Positions 1 to 5,475 are shown, numbered from the stretch's first letter. The stretch: 5,475 nucleotides of DNA from Moraxellaceae bacterium (GCA_002401525.1 NVTH01000242.1:1-5475); one strand, 5' to 3'. Program-made: numbers and translations. Notes: a model not told the origin generated them from the letters alone.

Positions 1-241
1 CCTCCACTGCAATCCGAGAAATAAGCGGCGCCGCCTTGTCAGTGATGTACTTTACTTCGATGCCGGTTTGTTGCTCGAATTGCTCAAACAAAGGCCGAAT
101 CAAATGATCTTTGCGAGACGAATAAACCACCACTTGTTCGCTGGCCCAGAGTGGCGCGACACCGGCCACTCCCATAATAAAAGCGCACATCGCCAGGCTT
201 AATCCAAAATAGCGTTTCACTTGATTTAAATAAGCTTTCAC
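1..241 (-). CDS. Fe(III) ABC transporter periplasmic substrate-binding protein (5' part, runs off the window)
   Basis: The first 80 codons are present and the 3' end lies outside the window. I chose the GTG start at 239-241 because it gives a typical Sec signal peptide and has a GGAGAG Shine-Dalgarno 8 bases upstream. The signal peptide has a basic start with KR at residues 9-10, a hydrophobic core at about 11-29, and a probable cleavage after WA at residue 33. The mature start, SEQVVVYSSRKDHLIRPLF, resembles FbpA/FutA/HitA-type ferric-iron binding proteins, which capture Fe3+ in the periplasm and pass it to an ABC permease. The fold of the rest and the iron-ligand tyrosines cannot be seen. 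The Fur box just upstream supports an iron role over another substrate of this binding-protein class. It is read in the same direction as ubiI but has its own promoter. A similar gene close to ubiI is recalled from Pseudomonas aeruginosa. Confidence 0.85.
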   Translation of the reverse strand, partial: MKAYLNQVKRYFGLSLAMCAFIMGVAGVAPLWASEQVVVYSSRKDHLIRPLFEQFEQQTGIEVKYITDKAAPLISRIAVE

Positions 242-262
242 AGGGCCCGCTCTCCATTGCAT

Positions 263-282
263 TTAAATGATAATGATTCTCA
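263..282 (-). promoter_or_regulatory. Fur box (iron-responsive operator)
   Basis: The core at 268-282 reads TGATAATGATTCTCA. Against the 7-1-7 Fur consensus TGATAATnATTATCA it differs at a single position (C for A at 279). It lies directly downstream of the predicted -10 element (283-288), so it covers the expected transcription start of the iron-binding-protein gene. This is the usual place for repression by Fe2+-Fur. It predicts high expression in low iron. Confidence 0.87.
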
Positions 283-311
283 ATAGTAGCAAATCCTAGG
301 GGATTTCGAAA
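283..311 (-). promoter_or_regulatory. Sigma-70 promoter of the iron-binding-protein gene
   Basis: Read on the minus strand, the -10 is TACTAT (283-288) preceded by TGC, which makes an extended -10. A weak -35, TTTCGA (306-311), lies 17 bases upstream. The start of transcription would fall near 276, inside the Fur box, leaving a leader of about 35 bases before the GTG start. The poor -35 is acceptable given the extended -10. Confidence 0.6.
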
Positions 312-353
312 CCGCCCCCTTTAGAAGACTCGATGGGCGCCACGCCGTTTCTG

Positions 354-486
354 TTTTTCGGTATCGTTTCTGGGTTTGGGTATTGTTTACGGCTTTAGAT
401 ATTGTTTCGGTTTTAGATATTGCTTGTGGGTTTGGGTATTGCTGCGGGTTTGGGTATTGCTGCGGGTCTGGGCATTGTCTGCGGGT
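354..486 (-). terminator. Possible Rho-dependent terminator (C-rich, G-poor rut-like region)
   Basis: Downstream of the ubiI stop, the minus-strand transcript carries CCC or CC runs once or twice in each 18-19 base repeat. By hand count it has 43 C against 12 G over the 115 bases at 372-486, with little self-complementarity. Rho loads on such unstructured, C-rich RNA with regularly spaced YC dinucleotides. No intrinsic terminator (GC hairpin followed by a U run) was seen between ubiI and the downstream iron gene, so some other way of ending the ubi transcript is expected. Function is inferred from composition only. Confidence 0.4.
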
Positions 487-500
487 TTAGATTTTGATTC
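354..500. repeat. Degenerate 18-19 bp tandem repeat array at the 3' end of ubiI
   Basis: The plus-strand unit is GGGTTTGGGTATTGCTGC. Two identical 18-base copies sit at 428-445 and 446-463. Around them are diverged copies: 354-371 (weak), 372-390, 391-408, 409-427, 464-482 and 483-500 (partial). Unit length alternates between 18 and 19 bases. Units abut with no spacers, so it is not a CRISPR. The last unit covers the stop and final codons of ubiI, which suggests the array grew out of, or into, the gene's 3' end. Copies become less alike away from the central pair, as in an old slippage or duplication array. Confidence 0.85.
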
Positions 501-1746
501 CCCGCGCCATCCGAGGCACGTCACCCTTTAAACCCATTGCATGGGCCATAAAATGATGCTTCAACGGCGTCACTGAATCAGTCACTGAAAGCCCAAAATT
601 TCTCACCCATCGAACCGGCAGCGCATCCGCAGCGAACAACTCCTTAAAACCACGCATGGATTGGATCATTAATGTATTCGGCCCCCTGCGGCGTCGCTCG
701 TAGCGCCTTAATACCGACAAATCTCCAATCGGCAACCCACGTTGAACGCCCCGATTAAGCTCTTCCACCAAGGCTGCCGCGTCCATAAATCCTAAATTCA
801 CCCCCTGCCCAGCCAAAGGATGAATGGTATGCGCCGCATCCCCCACCAAAGCCACCCCAGGGCGAACGTATTGATTAGCGTGGCGCTGGATTAACGGAAA
901 CGAAAACCGTTTCGACGCCGACACCACTTCGCCCAGGCAATGTTCGGACGCCCTGGAAATCGCCTCACAAAACGCTTCATCCTCCAACCCCAGTATTTGC
1001 TCCGCCTCGTCAGAATCGAGAGACCAAACCACGGAACAATAATCCTCAGCCCCACCGTCATCCAGCAACGGCAAAAACGCCAGCGGGCCTTTGGGCATAA
1101 AACGTTGACGTGCCACACATTCATGGGCTCGTTCAGTTTTGATCGTAGTCACCACCGCCCGATGATCGTAGGGCATCTCTGAGTGGTCAATGCCGCATAA
1201 ATTTCGCACTACAGAATGAGCGCCATCCGCACCAATGATTAACTTTGCTGAGCACTCCAGGCCGTTGGCAAGAGTCAAAAGCCAGCGGTCGTCGAGCCTA
1301 TTGAGGGCTTCTAACTTATTCGGGCAATACCACTGCAGTGACGGAAATTGTTGGATCTTATGCAGTAACGATGCAAGCACTACGCGATTCTCAATAATAT
1401 GGCCCAGCGCCACTTCCCCCATGTCCAGGGCTGAAAAATCCACGCCACCAGTGCCCTCGGCATCCCACACTGACATGCGCTGATAGGGACAAAGACGCTG
1501 CTGAGCTATTTTCGGCCACACGTCCATCACTTCCATTAATTTACGTGACGCCAAACTAATCGCACTGACGCGAGGATCGAAGCCCTCAGCAAACTCAAAA
1601 TTAAAGGCCTGGCCTTCAACGATGGCAATGCGAAGCGATTGAGTTTCACTGGCTTGCAGCAACGCGCAGGCAACGCTCGCCCCCACCATGCCTCCGCCCA
1701 CAATGACCACATCATAATCAGACTCAATCAGTTTACTTTCACTCAC
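487..1746 (-). CDS. ubiI: UbiI-type FAD-dependent ubiquinone biosynthesis hydroxylase
   Basis: A 419-residue class A flavoprotein monooxygenase of the UbiH/UbiF/VisC/COQ6 family. UbiI (formerly VisC) hydroxylates carbon 5 of the octaprenylphenol ring in ubiquinone synthesis, using O2 and NAD(P)H, and acts with a peripheral Ubi protein complex. Visible motifs are the FAD dinucleotide-binding GGGMVG at residues 17-22, FDPRVSAISLAS at 56-67, the ADG motif at 173-175, and GDAAHTIHPLAGQG at 302-315 followed by VNLGFMDAA. The last block matches E. coli UbiI almost exactly and separates it from UbiH, which has GN in place of GD. Length is close to the family norm of about 400. The start is GTG, with GAGAAG about 9 bases upstream; no in-frame ATG was found just upstream. 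It is last in the operon, 59 bases after ubiH. The stop lies inside a tandem repeat array, and the frame stays open for 68 codons past the TAA. Confidence 0.93.
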   Translation of the reverse strand: MSESKLIESDYDVVIVGGGMVGASVACALLQASETQSLRIAIVEGQAFNFEFAEGFDPRVSAISLASRKLMEVMDVWPKIAQQRLCPYQRMSVWDAEGTGGVDFSALDMGEVALGHIIENRVVLASLLHKIQQFPSLQWYCPNKLEALNRLDDRWLLTLANGLECSAKLIIGADGAHSVVRNLCGIDHSEMPYDHRAVVTTIKTERAHECVARQRFMPKGPLAFLPLLDDGGAEDYCSVVWSLDSDEAEQILGLEDEAFCEAISRASEHCLGEVVSASKRFSFPLIQRHANQYVRPGVALVGDAAHTIHPLAGQGVNLGFMDAAALVEELNRGVQRGLPIGDLSVLRRYERRRRGPNTLMIQSMRGFKELFAADALPVRWVRNFGLSVTDSVTPLKHHFMAHAMGLKGDVPRMARGIKI

Positions 1747-1805
1747 GGCAATGGGCTTCTCTAAGTTGATTTTTGTTAATTAACGGCGTCTTTGGAGGAG
1801 TAGAT

Positions 1806-3104
1806 TCATTCTCTAAAAGGCAGCCCAGCTGACAACCCCATAGCCTGACGGGTCAATAACTGTTTGCCTTGTGGCCACAAATCCATTCCCAACATGGCCA
1901 AGTTTCTGGCCAATGGAAGCCCCGGCAAGGTGCTACCGAATACTTTCATCAATTTATCCGAAAATTGAATGGTGGCATGTTGGTCTAGCTGACGACTTTC
2001 TACGTAATCATTCAGCAACGATACCGAGGCAATACTTTCATTTTTATCGCTGGCCTGCTGAATCTTGTACGCCAGCATCGCCACATCCCGCGCTGACAGA
2101 TTAAAACCTTGACCAGCGATAGGGTGTAGGGAGTGCGCCGCATTGCCCACCACCACACATTGGGGCCTCACTTGTTCGCAAACCCGCACCAATCGCAACG
2201 GGTAATGAGCCCGCTGGCCCACTTGACTAAAGCCCTTCAAGCGCCCACCGATGCGATCATCCACTAGTTTTAGAAACGCCTCATCCGACAACTGTAAAAT
2301 CTGATCCAACTCGGTTTCTTTAACCGTCAGCACCAAGGCCATACGATTACCCGTCAGCGGCAGCAACGCCATAGGGCCATCAGGGGTGAATCGTTCATAA
2401 GCAATTTGCTCATGGCCTCTCAGCGGGGTGATATTCGCCACAATGGCTGCTTGCTGATAACTTTCCACCTGATGTTCGATATTCAACAAACGGCAACAAG
2501 TAGAATTCACGCCGTCTGCCGCAACCAATAGTGTTGCACTAATGGACTTTTTGGATTTTATTGATTGGATGCTCTGCCCATCAACCGACTTGGGTTGAGC
2601 GGCTGCAATTCCAAGTTCAGCATTCCAGTGAGCCTGATCGCCATTCCATTGCAGCGATTGCAGCGACGCCGGAGAAAACAGCTGAATCGAAGGGTATTTC
2701 AATAACCGACGGCACAACACTTGTCCCAACCAAGCATTTTCAACCACACAGCCCAGCTCAGAAACCCCTTCTTGTTCACGATCAATACGGGTAAAACCAA
2801 ACTGCCCCAATTCCGAAACGTGTATTTTATGGATTGGCTCAGCCCGCTGACTAATCTGATCCCAGAGCCCTAATTGTTCAAAAATTTGGATCGTTCCCCG
2901 AGCCAACGCGGTACTGCGAGAATCATAACTGGGTGAGAAAGGGCGCACTGTTTGGGTTTCTGTAAGCAGCGGCGCGGCTTCTACCACCGCAATCTTCAAT
3001 GCCGTATTTTCAGCGATTAAACACGCCAAGGTGGCCCCTACCATGCCCCCTCCGACAATTAAAATATCGAAGTGTGATTCTGCTTGGGCCTTTGATTTAT
3101 TCAT
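1806..3104 (-). CDS. ubiH: UbiH, 2-octaprenyl-6-methoxyphenol hydroxylase
   Basis: A 432-residue FAD monooxygenase that is a paralogue of the downstream UbiI. UbiH hydroxylates carbon 1 of the ubiquinone precursor ring. Seen in the sequence: ILIVGGGMVG at residues 14-23 for FAD binding, YDSRSTALA at 60-68, VAADGVNS at 194-201, and GNAAHSLHPIAGQG at 320-333 followed by FNLSARD. The GN in place of GD in that motif is characteristic of UbiH, which fits E. coli GNAAQTLHPIAGQG. It is about 40 residues longer than E. coli UbiH. Much of the excess is an S/K/Q-rich insert at about 165-188, before the ADG motif, probably a surface loop. It starts with ATG 71 bases after pepP. The Shine-Dalgarno is weak (AAAGACG), and a five-codon mini-ORF ends on the start codon, so translational coupling is possible. 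Confidence 0.93.
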   Translation of the reverse strand: MNKSKAQAESHFDILIVGGGMVGATLACLIAENTALKIAVVEAAPLLTETQTVRPFSPSYDSRSTALARGTIQIFEQLGLWDQISQRAEPIHKIHVSELGQFGFTRIDREQEGVSELGCVVENAWLGQVLCRRLLKYPSIQLFSPASLQSLQWNGDQAHWNAELGIAAAQPKSVDGQSIQSIKSKKSISATLLVAADGVNSTCCRLLNIEHQVESYQQAAIVANITPLRGHEQIAYERFTPDGPMALLPLTGNRMALVLTVKETELDQILQLSDEAFLKLVDDRIGGRLKGFSQVGQRAHYPLRLVRVCEQVRPQCVVVGNAAHSLHPIAGQGFNLSARDVAMLAYKIQQASDKNESIASVSLLNDYVESRQLDQHATIQFSDKLMKVFGSTLPGLPLARNLAMLGMDLWPQGKQLLTRQAMGLSAGLPFRE

Positions 3105-3121
3105 TACGTCTTTTTACTCAT
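3104..3121 (-). promoter_or_regulatory. Mini-ORF overlapping the ubiH start (possible coupling leader)
   Basis: The minus strand reads ATG AGT AAA AAG ACG TAA, encoding MSKKT. Its TAA shares one base with the ubiH ATG (TAATG). A purine-rich GGTAAG lies just upstream. Such an arrangement can feed terminating ribosomes into the next start, which would offset ubiH's weak ribosome binding site. It may equally be chance, since short frames are common. Confidence 0.25.
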
Positions 3122-3133
3122 ACTTACCGCTTT

Positions 3134-3161
3134 ACTGTGCCATAAATTCTCGCAGCACAGT
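3134..3161 (-). other. Intercistronic inverted repeat (hairpin) between pepP and ubiH
   Basis: Perfect 7-base arms, ACTGTGC (3134-3140) and GCACAGT (3155-3161), are separated by 14 bases. A further G-U pair is possible in RNA. No T run follows on either strand, so it is not a standard terminator. It could be an RNA stability or processing element in the polycistronic message, or a protein-binding site. Confidence 0.45.
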
Positions 3162-3175
3162 GGTTTAATTGGGGA

Positions 3176-4585
3176 CTAGGATGCCGCTTTGGTTTTTGCT
3201 TTTGCGCTAGCTTTAACTTTAGTTTTGGATCGAGCTTTAGCCTTAGAAGCGGATTTGGCCTTCACCTTACGGTTCGGTCGCATCAAACGCTCAATGTCTT
3301 TCACGCTTTTAGGCACATCCGCGGACAAGACCTTATGACCGGTTTTAGTCACGCACACATCGTCTTCAATGCGCACCCCAATGCCCCGCCACTGCTTCGC
3401 TACGTCCATACAGTCCTGGGGAATGTAGATGCCCGGCTCCACCGTCATCACCATGCCAGCTTCTAAAACCCGCCATTCGCCCTCGACCTTATAATCCCCA
3501 ACGTCGTGAACATCCATCCCCAACCAATGACCGGCACGATGCATGTAAAACTTTTTATAGGACTCATCCTTAATCCGGTCTTCCACTTCCCCGGTCAATA
3601 GCCCCAACTTCACCAGCCCTGCAGTAATCACTTCCACAGTGACTTCGTGACTGCGATTCCACGTGCTACCTGGCTTAATCGATGCAATCGCTGCAAGCTG
3701 GGACTTTAGGACTAATTCATAAATCGCTTTTTGAGGGGCAGTGAATTTGCCGCTGACAGGAAAGGTGCGGGTGATGTCAGAGGCGTAGTATTGGTATTCG
3801 CACCCCGCATCAATCAACACTAAATCGCCGTCTTTTAGCTCGCAGTTATTTTCAATGTAATGCAGCGTGCAGGCGTTCTTACCACTGCCTACGATTGCCG
3901 AATAGGCTGATTCACGCGCACCATTCATCGCAAAATGATGATTTATCTCTGCTTCCAACTGGTATTCGAACTGCCCTGCTTGGCAGTGTTGCATCGCACG
4001 AATGTGAGCCGCGGCCGATATTTCCGCCGCTTCCGCCATGACTTTGATTTCTGCTGCTGACTTAAACAAACGCATCTCATGCAACAAGTGGTCAAGGGCC
4101 ACAAATTCCTCAGGAGGCTGAGCGCCATTACGAGACTGCGCCCGAATCACGTTCACCCACTCCATTAAACGGCGATCAAAACCTGCATTCGAGCCCATGG
4201 CCGAGTAGACCCGCTGCCGACCTTCAATCAGTCCCGGCAAAATGTCATCGATGTCAGTGATGGGAAACGCATCATTGGCATTGAAATCCTTGCAAGCACC
4301 TTCGGGACCACTGCGATAACCGTCCCAAGTTTCCTTTGCAGGATCTCGCTCTCGGCAAAAAATTATAAATTCACCGTGCTCCCGTCCAGGCGCAAACACC
4401 GCCACAGACTCGGGCTCACAAAACCCAGTTAAGTAATAGAAATCACTGTCTTGCCGATACGGGAAATCCACATCCCTATTTCTGATCTTCACTTCCGAGG
4501 AGGACACAATGGCAATGCTGTTGTCACCCATCAAATCCATTAATTCTTTACGCCGTCTGGCAAATTCAGCTCGTCTAAGCGCCAT
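3176..4585 (-). CDS. pepP: Xaa-Pro aminopeptidase P (PepP) with basic C-terminal tail
   Basis: A 469-residue cytoplasmic metallopeptidase of family M24B that removes the N-terminal residue from peptides with proline in second position. It has an N-terminal AMP_N domain (about 1-135, including DVDFPYRQDSDFYYLTGF at 38-55) and a C-terminal pita-bread domain (about 175-435). All five expected dinuclear-metal ligands can be assigned: D259 (LIDAG), D270 (SDITR), H353 (AGHWLG), E383 (TVEPG) and E407 (RIEDD). The helper histidines H242 (LHYIEN) and H360 (VHDVG) are also kept, so it should be active. The ATG start has GGAAG about 8 bases upstream and lies 14 bases after the ygfB stop. Residues about 439-469 form a tail with 13 K/R and no acidic residue, absent from the 441-residue E. 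coli enzyme and resembling histone-H1-like tails. Confidence 0.95.
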   Translation of the reverse strand: MALRRAEFARRRKELMDLMGDNSIAIVSSSEVKIRNRDVDFPYRQDSDFYYLTGFCEPESVAVFAPGREHGEFIIFCRERDPAKETWDGYRSGPEGACKDFNANDAFPITDIDDILPGLIEGRQRVYSAMGSNAGFDRRLMEWVNVIRAQSRNGAQPPEEFVALDHLLHEMRLFKSAAEIKVMAEAAEISAAAHIRAMQHCQAGQFEYQLEAEINHHFAMNGARESAYSAIVGSGKNACTLHYIENNCELKDGDLVLIDAGCEYQYYASDITRTFPVSGKFTAPQKAIYELVLKSQLAAIASIKPGSTWNRSHEVTVEVITAGLVKLGLLTGEVEDRIKDESYKKFYMHRAGHWLGMDVHDVGDYKVEGEWRVLEAGMVMTVEPGIYIPQDCMDVAKQWRGIGVRIEDDVCVTKTGHKVLSADVPKSVKDIERLMRPNRKVKAKSASKAKARSKTKVKASAKAKTKAAS

Positions 4586-4599
4586 ATTGATGCTTCCGA

Positions 4600-4980
4600 T
4601 TAGTGAACGGTAGGGCCGGAATTGCTCGACTCTTGGGCTTCTTTTTGGTCTTCGCGCTGCAGAGCCAACTCAGTGAAAATAAGCATGCTCGAAGTACGTA
4701 CGAATTCAATCAGCTCATAAAAATCATTTTCGTCTTCCTCTTCCTTGTATTCGGAATCCTCTACCTCGCCAATTTCCATCAGGTCCTTCAATATTTCTTG
4801 AAGTTCCGCAGTAATTTGGTCATCCTTTAAATTCTTGGCGCCGGTACCAAATCCCACCATAAAACCACTGCACCATGCCCCAAGCGCCTTAATGCATTCA
4901 CTTACTTCCTCGATATCGTCATCGGGAAGCAACAACTCAAATTCAAAAAGACCGGGAGTTTTTCTTATGCGCTTTACCAG
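4600..4980 (-). pseudogene. ygfB: 5'-truncated UPF0149 / YgfB family gene
   Basis: The recognisable protein runs from GLFEFELLLPDDD to the C terminus at PTVH. It matches the second half of E. coli YgfB: the F-x-L-x-LPD entry, the AWCSGFMVGFG helix, an acidic stretch rich in D and E, and FYELIEFVR. E. coli YgfB has 192 residues; here about the first 80, including the HGL-containing N-terminal helices, are missing. Going upstream, the frame reaches a TAG at 4981-4983, and the other frames between there and the divergent gene at 5109 are also interrupted and hold no YgfB-like sequence. The only plausible starts inside are TTG at 4933-4935 or 4930-4932, with weak ribosome binding sites; these would yield a 110-111 residue product. 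Its position just upstream of pepP is the conserved one. It is most likely a remnant; a shortened expressed protein is the alternative. Confidence 0.72.
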
Positions 4981-4985
4981 CTAAG

Positions 4986-5015
4986 GTAATACCAACATCC
5001 CCCAGATACTGTCAT
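4986..5015 (-). promoter_or_regulatory. Candidate promoter for the ygfB-remnant/pepP/ubiH/ubiI operon
   Basis: On the minus strand ATGACA (5010-5015) is followed after 18 bases by TATTAC (4986-4991). A TGG just before makes an extended -10. The predicted start, near 4979, lies just at the edge of the ygfB open frame. This is the best candidate I see to drive the operon after loss of the 5' end of ygfB. It is supported only by the match to consensus. Confidence 0.4.
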
Positions 5016-5054
5016 TACGCTAAAAACTAAATCAGGCTCTATCGTCACAATTTA

Positions 5055-5063
5055 TGTTAGAAT
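5055..5063 (+). promoter_or_regulatory. Extended -10 promoter of the ABC-F gene
   Basis: TGTTAGAAT contains the extended TG and a -10 of TAGAAT with five of six consensus bases. No good -35 is seen at 16-18 bases upstream, as is usual for extended -10 promoters. Transcription would begin near 5070, giving a leader of about 40 bases. Confidence 0.5.
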
Positions 5064-5076
5064 CACGCCCAATTTA

Positions 5077-5088
5077 GAGCTTAAGCTC
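5077..5088. other. 12-bp perfect palindrome in the ABC-F leader
   Basis: GAGCTTAAGCTC is self-complementary and sits just downstream of the predicted transcription start of the plus-strand gene. It could be an operator half-site pair or chance. No known regulator motif was recognised. Confidence 0.25.
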
Positions 5089-5108
5089 AGCATTATTTAG
5101 TCACACTC

Positions 5109-5475
5109 ATGATACGTTTAAAAAAATTATCCTTATTTCGGGGAAGTAAGCAGCTATTAAACCAGGTTGACCTGACTCTTTATCCCGACCATAAAATAGG
5201 TATTGTGGGTAAAAATGGTTGTGGAAAATCAAGCGTTTTTCAGATGCTACAAAAAGAATTATCACCAGAACAAGGCGAGTTAGAGTTTCCGCCTAAGTGG
5301 ATTATCAGCTCTGCTAAACAGGAAACACCTGCAAGTGAGCTTACTGCAGTCGATTATGTTTTAACTGGACATCAGGAATATTATTCACTGCAACAGCAAT
5401 TAATTAAAGCCGAACAATCTGAAGATGGACATGCCATTGCCAACGTTCATGCCAAGTTAGAGGCCATTAACGGCT
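5109..5475 (+). CDS. yheS: ABC-F family ATPase, YheS type (5' part, runs off the window)
   Basis: The first 122 codons are present. ABC-F proteins are soluble twin-ATPase proteins without membrane segments; they bind the ribosome and affect translation. YheS itself has been linked to relief of stalled ribosomes. Visible are the Walker A motif GKNGCGKS at residues 34-41, the Q-loop glutamine in AKQETPA (Q71), and the EYYSLQQQL / DGHAIANVHAKLEAI segment at 90-120, which matches E. coli YheS (DGHAIATIHGKLDAI) and distinguishes it from Uup or EttA. The ATG start is the first after an in-frame TAA at 5082-5084. No strong Shine-Dalgarno precedes it. GC is near 40% by hand count over 5161-5460, against about 48% in a pepP sample, and TTA is frequent for leucine. 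The Walker B, signature and second ATPase domain lie outside the window. Confidence 0.9.
   Translation, partial: MIRLKKLSLFRGSKQLLNQVDLTLYPDHKIGIVGKNGCGKSSVFQMLQKELSPEQGELEFPPKWIISSAKQETPASELTAVDYVLTGHQEYYSLQQQLIKAEQSEDGHAIANVHAKLEAING

Noticed and set aside
299..319. GGGG...CCCC arms around the TTTCGAAA palindrome as an intrinsic terminator of the ubi operon
   Set aside because: The stem is interrupted, no T run follows in the minus direction, and the site overlaps the -35 of the iron gene promoter.
354..500. Short repeats that might be a CRISPR array
   Set aside because: The units abut one another with no unique spacers, vary in length and sequence, and no cas genes are present.
940..1483. 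Plus-strand open frames of about 80 codons across ubiI
   Set aside because: They lie antisense to a well-supported flavoprotein gene and show no recognisable motifs, signal peptide or ribosome binding site.
2561..2794. Plus-strand open frame across ubiH
   Set aside because: Antisense shadow of ubiH with no family features.
487..3104. ubiI and ubiH as a recent tandem duplication
   Set aside because: They differ throughout and each matches its own E. coli orthologue, including the GD versus GN motif, so the duplication is ancient.
4603..4830. Plus-strand frame with hydrophobic residues that looks like a small membrane protein
   Set aside because: It is the antisense of the acidic ygfB segment, where D/E codons read as hydrophobic residues on the other strand; no promoter or ribosome site was seen.
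5077..5088. Palindrome as part of a terminator for the divergent genes
   Set aside because: It lies between two gene starts, has no loop or T run, and cannot terminate either coding transcript usefully.

Overview
The window is ordinary gammaproteobacterial chromosome with some unusual edges. Its core is the conserved ygfB-pepP-ubiH-ubiI gene order on the minus strand. An iron-uptake binding-protein gene lies downstream on the same strand, and a divergent ABC-F ATPase gene of the YheS type lies at the right end. UbiI and UbiH versions that match the E. coli proteins, a well-formed Fur box, moderate GC (about 40-48% in the stretches I counted by hand) and the ubiI/iron-transporter neighbourhood (recalled from Pseudomonas) suggest a free-living, probably aquatic, aerobic gammaproteobacterium. 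I cannot name the genus.

Layout, left to right. 1-241 (minus): 5' part of a periplasmic Fe(III)-binding ABC-transporter protein with its signal peptide. 263-311: its promoter, with a near-perfect Fur box over the predicted start of transcription. 354-500: a degenerate array of about eight 18-19 bp tandem repeats running into the last codons of ubiI. Its minus-strand transcript is C-rich and G-poor, so it may act as a Rho-dependent terminator. 487-1746: ubiI. 1806-3104: ubiH. 3105-3175: a spacer with a hairpin and a mini-ORF that overlaps the ubiH start. 3176-4585: pepP with an extra lysine/alanine/serine-rich tail. 4600-4980: a 5'-truncated ygfB (UPF0149) remnant. 4981-5108: a divergent promoter region. 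5109-5475 (plus): the first 122 codons of the ABC-F gene.

How the genes fit together. UbiI and UbiH are flavin monooxygenases that add ring hydroxyl groups in ubiquinone synthesis. PepP is a metal-dependent proline aminopeptidase that shares their operon in many gammaproteobacteria. The iron-binding protein looks independently regulated by iron. The notable event is at the right edge: ygfB has lost roughly its first 80 residues, so the operon's original upstream end is gone, and a new promoter next to the yheS-like gene may now drive the operon.

I found no convincing undescribed biological system. The observations most worth checking are the ygfB truncation, the C-rich tandem array after ubiI, and the basic tail of PepP.
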